In this document: positions 1 to 7,370 of the stretch, one piece after another
Numbering within the stretch: position 1 is the first letter of the stretch
Layout: the number at the start of each line of letters is the position of its first letter
Origin: Tumebacillus_A lipolyticus
GTDB lineage: Bacteria > Bacillota > Bacilli > Tumebacillales > Tumebacillaceae
Assembly: GCF_042682745.1 (NCBI RefSeq)
Contig: NZ_JBHUIO010000002.1
Location: forward strand, 1,116,001-1,180,000
Direction: 5' to 3'
Length of the DNA stretch: 64,000 nt
Notes under the pieces: generated by a model
Seen by the model: the letters and a program-made list of their open reading frames with translations, nothing else
The model's database searches: none
What the model was told of the DNA's origin: nothing
Translations under genes and position numbers: made by a program

Positions 1-160
1 GCAGATCATCGTAGGCGATCAGCGACCCGTCCTCTTCCACCTGGTACAGCTTGACCTCTTCGCCAGAGACGCAAAACTCCATGAAGCATCCCCAGCAGTA
101 AAACTGGTTGGTGCCGATCTTTCCAATATCACGGCAGTTGCAGTGCGGGCAGCGAGTCAT
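1..160 (-). CDS. Small zinc-ribbon protein, 3' end cut by window edge
   Basis: The visible N-terminal 53 residues start at an ATG (158-160) preceded by a good AAGGAGGT ribosome site. Two cysteine pairs, C-P-H-C near residue 4 and C-W-G-C near residue 23, form a four-cysteine zinc ribbon. The rest is acidic. No family beyond 'zinc ribbon' can be assigned and the C-terminus lies outside the window. It is the last gene seen in the minus-strand run that includes the PRC-barrel gene, 14 bases upstream of it. Confidence 0.7.
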   Translation of the reverse strand, partial: MTRCPHCNCRDIGKIGTNQFYCWGCFMEFCVSGEEVKLYQVEEDGSLIAYDDL

Positions 161-174
161 CGAGGCGTACCTCC

Positions 175-675
175 TTATAATTCCTCCGCCAGCTCCGTGT
201 CGGTCGGAACCAGCAAAGTATCTTGCCCGACCATGATCGCCGGGTGAGCAGGCAAGACTTTTCGACCCTCTTTCAGATCGGTCAAAAAACCTTCCGATAC
301 CTCATACCCCGCTATTGTATACAGTTCTTGATCCAAGTAAACATCTGCCACCGTTCCCAGATAGTTGCCATCTTGAGTCAGCACCTCTTTGCCGACCATC
401 TGAACATCGCCTTGGATCAGGCTGCGAACCAGACCGGTCTCATCGCGAAACTCCTCGATCGCATCCTGCTTCTCGATCGTGACCGCATCTTGCCCAACTC
501 CGTGCAACTTCTCTTTCGGCACGATCTTGCTGGCAGAGAGCATCGTCCCTTTGGCGAGCAGCAGCGAATGGACCCCCCCATCGGAAGAGAAGAGCACATC
601 CCGAACTTCGCCGACATGCTCTCCGCCCGTCAGTTCGACGACAGGCAGTCCGATCAGGTCTCTCGCTCTTCGCAT
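175..675 (-). CDS. PRC-barrel domain protein
   Basis: 166 residues containing two PRC-barrel-like repeats: residues about 5-75 (G-x-P-V-V-E-L then H-V-G-E-V-R-D-V) and about 90-160 (M-V-G-K-E-V-L then Y-L-G-T-V-A-D-V). PRC barrels are small beta-barrel modules that bind protein or RNA partners; RimM carries one. There is no RimM N-domain here. The start was set at the ATG at 675 because GAGGAGG precedes it. A longer open frame runs upstream, but it crosses the cysteine desulfurase gene in another frame and is spurious. It follows the cysteine desulfurase by 20 bases and is probably co-transcribed with it. In many Bacilli the tRNA thiolase mnmA occupies or follows this position, so a link to sulfur transfer is possible but unproven. 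Confidence 0.8.
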   Translation of the reverse strand: MRRARDLIGLPVVELTGGEHVGEVRDVLFSSDGGVHSLLLAKGTMLSASKIVPKEKLHGVGQDAVTIEKQDAIEEFRDETGLVRSLIQGDVQMVGKEVLTQDGNYLGTVADVYLDQELYTIAGYEVSEGFLTDLKEGRKVLPAHPAIMVGQDTLLVPTDTELAEEL

Positions 676-695
676 ACAAAACCTCCTCTCGCAGC

Positions 696-1829
696 CTAGC
701 GTCGTGACAAGCGCTCCACAACTTGCACCACTTTTTGCGCCGCTTCTGCCACCTCTTCTCTCGTATTCTGTCCCGAAAAGGAGAAACGAACCGCAGCGCG
801 CACAGACTGCTCTGCAAGCCCCATCGCCATCAGCACATGAGAGGGCAACAGCGAGCCTGACGTGCAGGCGGAACCGCTCGCCGCCATGATGCCCAACATG
901 TCGAGGTTCATCAGCAGGCGCTCTGCCGATACGCCCGGAATGGTCAGATTTAAGATCGAAGGCACCGAGTCGGGTGCGGAGTTGACCACCAGCTGATCCA
1001 CCCCTGCTCGCAGAGCGGAAAGCATCGTTTCCCGCAGCGCTTGCAAATGCTCCCAGCTCGCTTCGCGACTGCCTGCCGCTCGTTCGATCGCCACGCCCAG
1101 ACCGACGATGCCCGGCAGATTTTCGGTGCCCGCCCGACGATTGAACTCCTGAGCGCCGCCATGCTGCGTCGGCTTCCAATGCGTTCCGCGCCGAACGAAC
1201 AGAGCTCCGACCCCTTTGGGGCCGTGCAACTTGTGGCCCGAGATCGACAGCAGGTCGATCGACATCCGCTCCACATCCAGTTCGAGCAAGCCCACAGCTT
1301 GCACCGCATCGGTGTGAAAGAGCACGCTCTTTCGCTTGGCCAACTCTCCGATCTCCGCGATCGGTTGAATCGCGCCCGTCTCGTTGTTGACCGCCATCAC
1401 CGAGATCAGGATAGTGTCTTCGCGCATCGCCTGTTCGATCGCCTCCACCCGCACGATCCCATCGCTTTCCGGCGCGATGTAGGTGACCTCATAGCCGATC
1501 TCCTCCAGATATTCGAAAGCGTGCAAGACCGCATGATGTTCGATCTTGGTCGTGATCAAGTGCTTGCCGCGGTCGCGATAGCCAAGCGCTGTGCCGATGA
1601 TCGCCGCGTTGTCCGCCTCTGTGCCGCCGCTGGTGAAGACGATCTCGTTCGGCTTGGCGTTGATCGCGGACGCCACCTGTTCTCTGGCGCGCTCGATCGC
1701 ACCTTTCGCCTGTCGCCCAGACGCGTGAACGCTCGACGGATTGCCGTAGACTTGGCTGTAATAGGGCATCATCGCTTGCAGCACCTCGTCCGCGACGGGC
1801 GTTGTGGCTGCGTTATCAAGATAGATCAC
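696..1829 (-). CDS. Cysteine desulfurase (IscS/NifS/YrvO family)
   Basis: 377 residues, normal family length. It removes sulfur from L-cysteine with PLP, giving alanine and an enzyme persulfide used for Fe-S clusters and tRNA thiolation. It starts with the family hallmark Y-L-D-N-A-A-T-T-P. The PLP lysine is in S-G-H-K-L-H-G-P-K-G, and the catalytic loop cysteine is in S-G-S-A-C-T-S-G-S. It lies directly downstream of the CymR-like regulator gene, separated by 71 bases that contain a strong hairpin. The order rarA, cymR, cysteine desulfurase matches yrvN-cymR-yrvO in Bacillus subtilis, which supports a YrvO-type role in feeding MnmA. mnmA itself is not in the window. Confidence 0.93.
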   Translation of the reverse strand: MIYLDNAATTPVADEVLQAMMPYYSQVYGNPSSVHASGRQAKGAIERAREQVASAINAKPNEIVFTSGGTEADNAAIIGTALGYRDRGKHLITTKIEHHAVLHAFEYLEEIGYEVTYIAPESDGIVRVEAIEQAMREDTILISVMAVNNETGAIQPIAEIGELAKRKSVLFHTDAVQAVGLLELDVERMSIDLLSISGHKLHGPKGVGALFVRRGTHWKPTQHGGAQEFNRRAGTENLPGIVGLGVAIERAAGSREASWEHLQALRETMLSALRAGVDQLVVNSAPDSVPSILNLTIPGVSAERLLMNLDMLGIMAASGSACTSGSLLPSHVLMAMGLAEQSVRAAVRFSFSGQNTREEVAEAAQKVVQVVERLSRR

Positions 1830-1861
1830 TGTAGCTCCTCCTCGCTAGCACAGATGACAAA

Positions 1862-1884
1862 GGGTATGTGGATTCCACATACCC
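1862..1884 (-). promoter_or_regulatory. Intercistronic hairpin between cymR and the cysteine desulfurase gene
   Basis: A perfect 10-bp inverted repeat (GGGTATGTGG and its complement) with a 3-base loop lies between the two genes. On the minus strand only three T's follow it, so it is a weak terminator at best. It could partly attenuate transcription or mark an mRNA processing site. Confidence 0.45.
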
Positions 1885-1900
1885 GCTTTGCTCCGGAAAA

Positions 1901-2308
1901 TTAGATATAGAACATGATGTTGTCTTTGCCAAACCGCTTTTTGTCGATCAGGTCGAGCAAAGTCGTACCGTCGAGCACTTCGTTGATCGAGCTGCGCACC
2001 TTTTCCCACAGTTCGGCCAGCTCTTCCTCCGGATCATCCACGATCGTGATCGGACCTTCCAGCACGCGAATGATATCGCCGACGGTGATCTCATGCGGCG
2101 CTTTGGCCAACACATACCCGCCGTACGCCCCGCGGATCGAGCGAACCAGACCGGCGTTGCGCAGCGGTGCGATCAGCTGTTCCAAATAATGCTCGGAGAG
2201 CGATTGGCGCTCTGCGACCGATTTTAATGATACCGGGCCTTCCCCGAAAAACATGCCCAAGTCGATCATCAAAGTGATTCCATAACGTCCTTTAGTCGAT
2301 AATTTCAT
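1901..2308 (-). CDS. cymR: Rrf2-family regulator, CymR-like
   Basis: 135 residues with the Rrf2 winged-helix start M-K-L-S-T-K-G-R-Y-G. The recognition-helix region S-E-H-Y-L-E-Q-L and the wing R-G-A-Y-G-G-Y are also typical. The start is the ATG at 2308 behind GAGGAGAT; the longer open frame lacks a better site. IscR and NsrR relatives bind Fe-S clusters through three cysteines. This protein has no cysteine at all, as in CymR, the master repressor of cysteine metabolism in Bacillus, which works with the cysteine synthase CysK. The position between rarA and the cysteine desulfurase also matches CymR. It probably adjusts sulfur supply for the genes downstream. Confidence 0.88.
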   Translation of the reverse strand: MKLSTKGRYGITLMIDLGMFFGEGPVSLKSVAERQSLSEHYLEQLIAPLRNAGLVRSIRGAYGGYVLAKAPHEITVGDIIRVLEGPITIVDDPEEELAELWEKVRSSINEVLDGTTLLDLIDKKRFGKDNIMFYI

Positions 2309-2553
2309 GATTGCATATCTCCTCTCTACAAGCGGGCTTCCTCTCCCGCACTCCTGCACAGAACACGATCATAAAGTCTGCCTGACCAGGAGAACAGGTC
2401 AGCACCGTTCCCACACAAACTGCCGATCGATCGCTGTGAGAACCTCTCTAAGCGCTGGCCAGATCGGCAGGTGATAGATATTCTGAATCTCGAATGCAAG
2501 GCGAATCGGATAATGGTCAGAACTCGCTTAGTGTTTGTTTCTGCCATCCTACC

Positions 2554-3885
2554 CTATCCTCCGTTTCGCCTGCCTTTCCAGTTGGCGAGCCGCTCGGAGA
2601 TGATCTGCTCATATCCGTTGCGGGTCGGCGCGTACAGGTTCATCCCGGTCAACTCTGCCGGCAAGTATGGCTGTTCCACATAATTCCCCGGGAAATCGTG
2701 CGGGTACTGATACCCTTTGCCATGTCCCAAACGAGCCGCGCCTTTATAATGCGCATCGCGCAGATGGAGCGGCACTTCGAGCGAGCCTCCCTCATGAATC
2801 ACTTGCAGCGCTTTGTTGATGCCGAGATAGGATGCGTTCGACTTCGGCGCAGTCGCCAGATAGGTGACCGCCTGGGCCAAGATGATCCTTCCCTCCGGCA
2901 TCCCGATCATCTCCAGCGCCTGCATCGCCGAGACGGCAACCTGCAAGGCGCGAGGGTCAGCATTTCCGATATCTTCTGAGGCGGAGATGATGATCCGGCG
3001 AGCGATAAACTTCGGGTCCTCCCCCGCATCGATCATCTTTGCCAACCAGTAGAGCGCCGCATCCGGATCGGAGCCGCGGATCGACTTGATGAAAGCGGAG
3101 ACGGTGTCATAGTGCGCATCCGCGTTTTTGTCATAGCGCACCACGCGGCGCTGAATCGATTCGGCCGCCTCTTCGACCGTGACATGGATCACCCCTTGCG
3201 CGTCGGGCGGCGTGGAGAGGACGGCAAGCTCAAGCGCGTTGTACATCCTGCGCGCATCGCCGTCCGCATAGCGCGCGAGATGCCTGATCGCCTCTTCCTC
3301 CATCTGAACGTTCAAATGACCCAGACCGCGATTGGGCAGGGAGAGCGCCCGCTCGGCCATCCGGATCAGATCTTCCTCGCGATGCGATTGCAGACGGAAG
3401 AGCTGAGAACGCGACAGCAGCGCGGGATTCACCTCGAAGAAAGGGTTTTCTGTCGTCGCACCGATCAGCAGGATCAGCCCTTCCTCCACATGCGGCAACA
3501 GGGCGTCCTGTTGCGCCTTGTTAAAGCGATGGATCTCATCGACGAAGAGAACGGTGCGCTGGCTGTACATCGCCAGCGCATTTTTCGCCTCCTCGACCAC
3601 TTTCCGAATGTCGCCGATGCCCGCCGTGACCGCATTGATCGAGCGAAACATCGACTTGGTGTGCCCGGCGATAATTTTCGCGATCGTCGTCTTGCCCGTT
3701 CCGGGCGGCCCGAAAAAGATCAGCGAGGTGAGCTTGTCCGCCTCGATCGCACGGCGCAACAGCTTGCCATGTCCGATGATCTCCTCCTGACCGATCAATT
3801 CCTCCAAGTTTTGCGGGCGCATTCGAGCGGCGAGCGGCGCGTTCTGCTTCTGCTCCTCCTGCGCTTGATATCCGAACAGATCCAC
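2554..3885 (-). CDS. rarA: Replication-associated recombination protein RarA (AAA ATPase)
   Basis: 443 residues, full length for RarA/MgsA (YrvN in B. subtilis). The Walker A motif G-P-P-G-T-G-K-T-T is at about residues 59-67 and Walker B V-D-E-I-H-R-F follows. The sensor-type segment G-A-T-T-E-N-P-F-F is also present. The C-terminal tetramerisation region carries the family run H-D-F-P-G-N-Y. RarA is related to the clamp-loader ATPases and acts at stalled replication forks. It is transcribed toward the cymR side, about 245 bases upstream of that gene. Its start is only 2 bases from the stop of the threonine aldolase gene before it, so the two are likely co-transcribed. Confidence 0.95.
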   Translation of the reverse strand: MDLFGYQAQEEQKQNAPLAARMRPQNLEELIGQEEIIGHGKLLRRAIEADKLTSLIFFGPPGTGKTTIAKIIAGHTKSMFRSINAVTAGIGDIRKVVEEAKNALAMYSQRTVLFVDEIHRFNKAQQDALLPHVEEGLILLIGATTENPFFEVNPALLSRSQLFRLQSHREEDLIRMAERALSLPNRGLGHLNVQMEEEAIRHLARYADGDARRMYNALELAVLSTPPDAQGVIHVTVEEAAESIQRRVVRYDKNADAHYDTVSAFIKSIRGSDPDAALYWLAKMIDAGEDPKFIARRIIISASEDIGNADPRALQVAVSAMQALEMIGMPEGRIILAQAVTYLATAPKSNASYLGINKALQVIHEGGSLEVPLHLRDAHYKGAARLGHGKGYQYPHDFPGNYVEQPYLPAELTGMNLYAPTRNGYEQIISERLANWKGRRNGG

Positions 3886-3887
3886 AG

Positions 3888-4925
3888 CTATGCCACACCT
3901 CGCACGACGCGATGGATGATGGCCAGCGCCTCCTGCACCTGCGCTCGATCGACATCTTTATGCGTGACAAACCGCACCAGCCCCGGCCCAAAATCGGCAC
4001 ACCACACGCCCTCTGTGCGCAGTCGATCCACCAACTCGACCGAGCTGATGCCCGTCTTGGTCACGTCGATGATGACGATGTTCGTCTCCACCGTGCTGAC
4101 ATCGAGCTGAACGCTGTCGATCTCCGCCAAGCCGGTCGCCAGAATCTTGGCGTTCTGATGATCTTCTGCCAACCGCTCGACCATCTGAGTCAGCGCGATC
4201 AGTGCGGGTGCTGCGATCACGCCGACTTGGCGCATGCCGCCCCCCATGCGCTTGCGGATATAGCGAGCGCGCTCGATCACCTCTTGGCTGCCCGCCAAGA
4301 TCGAGCCGACCGGAGCGGAGAGCCCTTTTGATAAGCAGACCTGCACGGTGTCCACATGCTGGGTGAACGCAGGCGCTTTGTGACCAGATGCGACCACCGC
4401 GTTGAACAGCCGTGCGCCATCCATGTGGATCGGAATCTGGTGCTCGTGGGCGATGCTCGCCAGCTCGCGCAGATGATCGAGCCCGAGGATCGTTCCGCCC
4501 GCCTTGTTGTGCGTGTTTTCCACGCAGATCAGTCCGGTGCGCGGGTGGTGAATGTTCGGCTCGCGAATCGCCTCGCGCACGTCCGCCAAGCTCATCGCGC
4601 CGCGCACGCCTGGCAATGTCTGCGTCTGCACCCCCGCGTAGACAGCATGGCCAGCCCCTTCGTACAGATAGATGTGCGATTGCTGTTCCAGGATGATCTC
4701 ATCGCCCGGGCGGGTCAGCGTTTGAATGGCGATCTGATTGCCGAGCGTGCCAGAGGAGACGTACAGCGCAGCCTCCTTGCCAAGCATCTCGGCGGCCGTC
4801 TCCTCCAATCGATTCACCGTAGGATCATCGCCAAACACATCATCCCCAACTTCAGCATCGTACATCGCTTTGCGCATCTCAGCGGTCGGCTTAGTGACCG
4901 TATCGCTTCGCAAATCTATCGGCAT
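3888..4925 (-). CDS. Low-specificity L-threonine aldolase (copy 1)
   Basis: 345 residues of the beta-eliminating lyase family. PLP-dependent enzymes of this type split L-threonine or L-allo-threonine into glycine and acetaldehyde. The N-terminus I-D-L-R-S-D-T-V-T-K-P-T is typical. The PLP lysine is in C-L-S-K-G-L-S-A-P-V-G-S, and the histidine that stacks on the cofactor is in Q-Q-S-H-I-Y. An open frame begins at a GTG three codons earlier. The ATG at 4925 is preferred because TGGAG lies 8 bases before it. A closely related second copy sits just upstream (5041-6090). Confidence 0.9.
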   Translation of the reverse strand: MPIDLRSDTVTKPTAEMRKAMYDAEVGDDVFGDDPTVNRLEETAAEMLGKEAALYVSSGTLGNQIAIQTLTRPGDEIILEQQSHIYLYEGAGHAVYAGVQTQTLPGVRGAMSLADVREAIREPNIHHPRTGLICVENTHNKAGGTILGLDHLRELASIAHEHQIPIHMDGARLFNAVVASGHKAPAFTQHVDTVQVCLSKGLSAPVGSILAGSQEVIERARYIRKRMGGGMRQVGVIAAPALIALTQMVERLAEDHQNAKILATGLAEIDSVQLDVSTVETNIVIIDVTKTGISSVELVDRLRTEGVWCADFGPGLVRFVTHKDVDRAQVQEALAIIHRVVRGVA

Positions 4926-5002
4926 TTCGCACACTCCATTTCCGAGAAAATTACTCTGATTTTATTATAAAGGAATGAACCGAAAAAGCCACCTCTTTTC
5001 AT

Positions 5003-5031
5003 AAAAAAAGCCACCCCGTCTAAGGATGGCT
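5003..5031 (-). terminator. Intrinsic terminator after threonine aldolase copy 2
   Basis: On the minus strand an 8-bp stem (AGCCATCC with GGGTGGCT, one G-T pair) and a 7-base loop are followed by seven T's. It lies 10 bases past the stop of the upstream aldolase gene and separates the two copies. Confidence 0.85.
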
Positions 5032-5040
5032 TGACTGTAC

Positions 5041-6090
5041 TCACGATGCGGTAACCTTTTCTTTCATCAGGCGGCTGACCACCTGAAGCGCCTGTTGAAT
5101 CTCTTCGCGGTTGACATCTTTATGTGTGACGAAGCGGATCGACCCCGGTGCCAACATGCCGCCCAACACCCCTTCATGGTAGCAGGCGACCAGCAGATCC
5201 ATCTCGGTCATACCTTCTTTCGAAACTTTAAAATAGACCATGTTCGTATCGATCTGGCTCGCGTCGATGTCGATCCCTTCGATGTTGGCAAGACCTTCGG
5301 CCAGAAACTTCGCATTGGCATGATCTTCTGCCAGACGATCGACCATCTCGTTGAGCGCCACCACCATCGGCGCTGCGACGATGCCCGCTTGGCGCAGCGT
5401 CCCGCCCAAGCGCTTGCGCCAGTGGCGCGCCGTGTTGATCGTCTCCGCATCGCCAGCCAAGATCGAGCCGACCGGTGCGCCGAGACCTTTGGTGAAGCAG
5501 ACCTGAACGGTGTCCACATATTGAGTGATCTCACTTGCTGGAATCCCGCTGGCGATCGCTGCGTTAAACACGCGCGCTCCGTCCATATGCATCCGAATGC
5601 CCTTTTCTTGCGCGATCTCCCGCAATGCTTTCAGGTTGTCCTGCGGCACGATGCAACCCCCGTGGAAGTTGTGCGTGTTCTCCACACAGATCATCGCCGT
5701 CTTCGGGTAGTGCGGATCGATGAACGGGCGGATCGCAGCCCGCACATCGTCCGGGTTCATCACGCCGCGCTTGCCGGGGACTTGACGAGGTTGCACGCCT
5801 GCCAACACCGCATGCGCCGCCCCCTCCAGCATCACGATGTGCGACTCCGCTTCGACGATGATCTCATCACCGCGACCGGTCTGCGAGAGGATCGCCACCT
5901 GATTGCCCTGTGTTCCAGATGTGACAAGAATCGCCGCTTCCTTGCCCAAGCGTTCCGCTGCCATCTCTTCAAGCTTCAGCACAGTCGGGTCTTCGCGCGG
6001 GTTGTCATCCCCCACTTCCGCCTCGTACATCGCTTTTCGCATCGCCTCTGTCGGCTTGGTTACGGTATCACTGCGCATATCGATTCTCAT
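5041..6090 (-). CDS. Low-specificity L-threonine aldolase paralogue (copy 2)
   Basis: 349 residues, aligned end to end with the neighbouring copy by eye. The PLP lysine is in C-F-T-K-G-L-G-A-P-V-G-S and the histidine is in A-E-S-H-I-V. Two conserved spots differ from copy 1. The segment after G-D-D reads N-P-R-E-D-P instead of V-F-G-D-D-P, and Y-L-Y-E reads V-M-L-E. The two copies may therefore prefer different beta-hydroxy amino acids. The start is the ATG at 6090 with AAAGGAG 11 bases upstream; a TTG three codons earlier is too close to that site. It has its own terminator, so it need not share a transcript with copy 1. Confidence 0.88.
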   Translation of the reverse strand: MRIDMRSDTVTKPTEAMRKAMYEAEVGDDNPREDPTVLKLEEMAAERLGKEAAILVTSGTQGNQVAILSQTGRGDEIIVEAESHIVMLEGAAHAVLAGVQPRQVPGKRGVMNPDDVRAAIRPFIDPHYPKTAMICVENTHNFHGGCIVPQDNLKALREIAQEKGIRMHMDGARVFNAAIASGIPASEITQYVDTVQVCFTKGLGAPVGSILAGDAETINTARHWRKRLGGTLRQAGIVAAPMVVALNEMVDRLAEDHANAKFLAEGLANIEGIDIDASQIDTNMVYFKVSKEGMTEMDLLVACYHEGVLGGMLAPGSIRFVTHKDVNREEIQQALQVVSRLMKEKVTAS

Positions 6091-6179
6091 CGTCTCCAAA
6101 ACTCCTTTGCCGGAAAATTTAATCTATTTTTGTTACACCTATTATATCGGAAATACGATTAAAAACATATAGTAAAATG

Positions 6180-6211
6180 AAAAATGAGTGATGGTATTTA
6201 CCATCACTCAA
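6180..6211 (-). terminator. Intrinsic terminator after map
   Basis: A perfect 12-bp inverted repeat (6186-6197 with 6200-6211) is followed on the minus strand by a T-rich run. It lies 8 bases beyond the stop of the methionine aminopeptidase gene. Confidence 0.85.
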
Positions 6212-6218
6212 ACTATCA

Positions 6219-6968
6219 CTATAAAACAGTCAAAATCTGCGGACCATCTGCGGTGATTGCGAGCGTATGCTCATACTGCGTGGTCAGCGACCCATCTGCG
6301 GTGCGCACCGTCCAACCGTCCTTCTGATCCAGTGTGACCTGATACTTGCCGATGTTGATCATCGGCTCGATGGTGAAGACCATCCCTTCGCGCAGGCGCG
6401 GGCCGCGTCCTGCCGGACCATAGTGGGGCACCTGCGGCTCTTCGTGCATCTTGCGCCCGATCCCATGACCGATATAGTCGCGCACCACCGAATAGCCGAA
6501 CCCTTCCGCATAGACTTGGATCGCGTGCGAGATGTCGCCGATGCGGTTGCCGACCACCGCTTGCTCGATCCCTTTGAACAGGCTGTCGTGCGTGACCTGC
6601 AACAGCCGGTTCGCCTCCTCCGACACCTCACCGACCGCATAGCTCCACGCCGAGTCTGCATGCAGACCGTCGAGCAGCGCAACCATGTCGATCGTGACGA
6701 TATCGCCCTCTTTCAACACATATTTGGAAGGAAAACCGTGGCAGACCACATCGTTGACTGAAGCGCATGTTGCATATTGGTAGCCGTTGTAGCCGATCTG
6801 TGCGGGCACGGCGTTTCTGCTGCGCATGTGAGCATCGACAACATCGTTGATCTCCATCGTCGTGATGCCCGGTCGGATGATCTTGGCGACCTCGCGATGA
6901 CATTCGGCGACGATGCGACCCGCCTCGCGCATCACTTCGATCTCAGCTTGACTTTTTAGTTCGATCAC
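6219..6968 (-). CDS. map: Type I methionine aminopeptidase
   Basis: 249 residues, the usual length of type I enzymes. It removes the initiator methionine from new proteins, using two metal ions. The five metal ligands are visible in order: Asp in T-I-D-M, Asp in L-H-A-D, His in G-H-G-I-G, Glu in T-I-E-P-M and Glu in Y-E-H-T. The frame starts at a GTG at 6968 with GGGGAAG about 10 bases upstream; a nearby ATG at 6972 is out of frame. It does not sit beside secY-adk, where the main copy lies in Bacilli. It is therefore likely a second, MapB-like copy. Confidence 0.92.
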   Translation of the reverse strand: MIELKSQAEIEVMREAGRIVAECHREVAKIIRPGITTMEINDVVDAHMRSRNAVPAQIGYNGYQYATCASVNDVVCHGFPSKYVLKEGDIVTIDMVALLDGLHADSAWSYAVGEVSEEANRLLQVTHDSLFKGIEQAVVGNRIGDISHAIQVYAEGFGYSVVRDYIGHGIGRKMHEEPQVPHYGPAGRGPRLREGMVFTIEPMINIGKYQVTLDQKDGWTVRTADGSLTTQYEHTLAITADGPQILTVL

Positions 6969-7027
6969 TCATAACACTTCCCCGTTTTTGATTTACTACT
7001 CGTAACTATACCATATGCGAAGAAGCA

Positions 7028-7056
7028 GAAAAACCCGACTCGCTCAGGAGTCAGGT
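7028..7056 (-). terminator. Intrinsic terminator of the RNA upstream of map
   Basis: A 9-bp stem (ACCTGACTC with GAGTCGGGT) and a 6-base loop are followed by a run of T's on the minus strand. It sits right after the 3' arm of the candidate 6S RNA and before map, so it most likely ends that RNA. Confidence 0.8.
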
Positions 7057-7212
7057 TTCGCATGCATGGAAGTCAAAGAACCCCTCGCAGCCGTGTTACT
7101 AGTGTTTTGAACCCGCTCGCGCAGGTGGGTTGCAAGTTCTGATCTCGGTAATCCGCCTCGGCTCGCATGCCAGCGGCTCGCACGCCCATCAGCGACTCTC
7201 GTGCATCCCTTG
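7030..7212 (-). ncRNA. Candidate 6S RNA (SsrS/BsrA type)
   Basis: The 402-base stretch between aspS and map holds no protein gene but is strongly structured on the minus strand. A 15-base 5' arm (7194-7208) pairs with a 3' arm (7060-7074) through 12 pairs, one of them G-U, and three mismatches. That gives a long closing stem about 150 nt apart, followed at once by the terminator at 7028-7056. An inner hairpin, AACCC with GGGTT, lies in the middle. A closed rod of this size is how 6S RNA, the small RNA that binds sigma-A RNA polymerase, is built. In B. subtilis bsrA lies next to aspS, near rarA. The ends and the assignment are inference; the sequence was not compared with a covariance model. 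Confidence 0.5.
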
Positions 7213-7295
7213 TTGATACTGTTGGATCAAAACTGAAAAGCAATCACCAACATTGGAGGGTCCTTTGAATTAACAAATTGAAACTTCTTGACTCG

Positions 7296-7324
7296 ATGTT
7301 AGCACAAGCGGTGATTAATTGCAA
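7296..7324 (-). promoter_or_regulatory. Sigma-A-type promoter candidate upstream of the 6S/map region
   Basis: On the minus strand TTGCAA (7319-7324) and TAACAT (7296-7301) are spaced by exactly 17 bases. It lies just past the aspS stop, where no clear terminator is seen, and would drive the structured RNA and perhaps map. If it is the only promoter, the RNA has an 85-nt 5' extension that must be trimmed. Confidence 0.5.
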
Positions 7325-7370
7325 GAAAATTCAATTAGTGCCGGAGAACTATTTTTTTCCTACTGCCGAT

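Noticed and set aside
2382..2402. CTGACC/GGTCAG inverted repeat upstream of cymR
   Set aside because: Only 6 bp per arm and no T-run follows. It could be an operator but support is too weak to list.
2326..2547. 73-codon open frame upstream of cymR
   Set aside because: No ribosome site, no recognisable sequence, and it overlaps the likely cymR promoter region.
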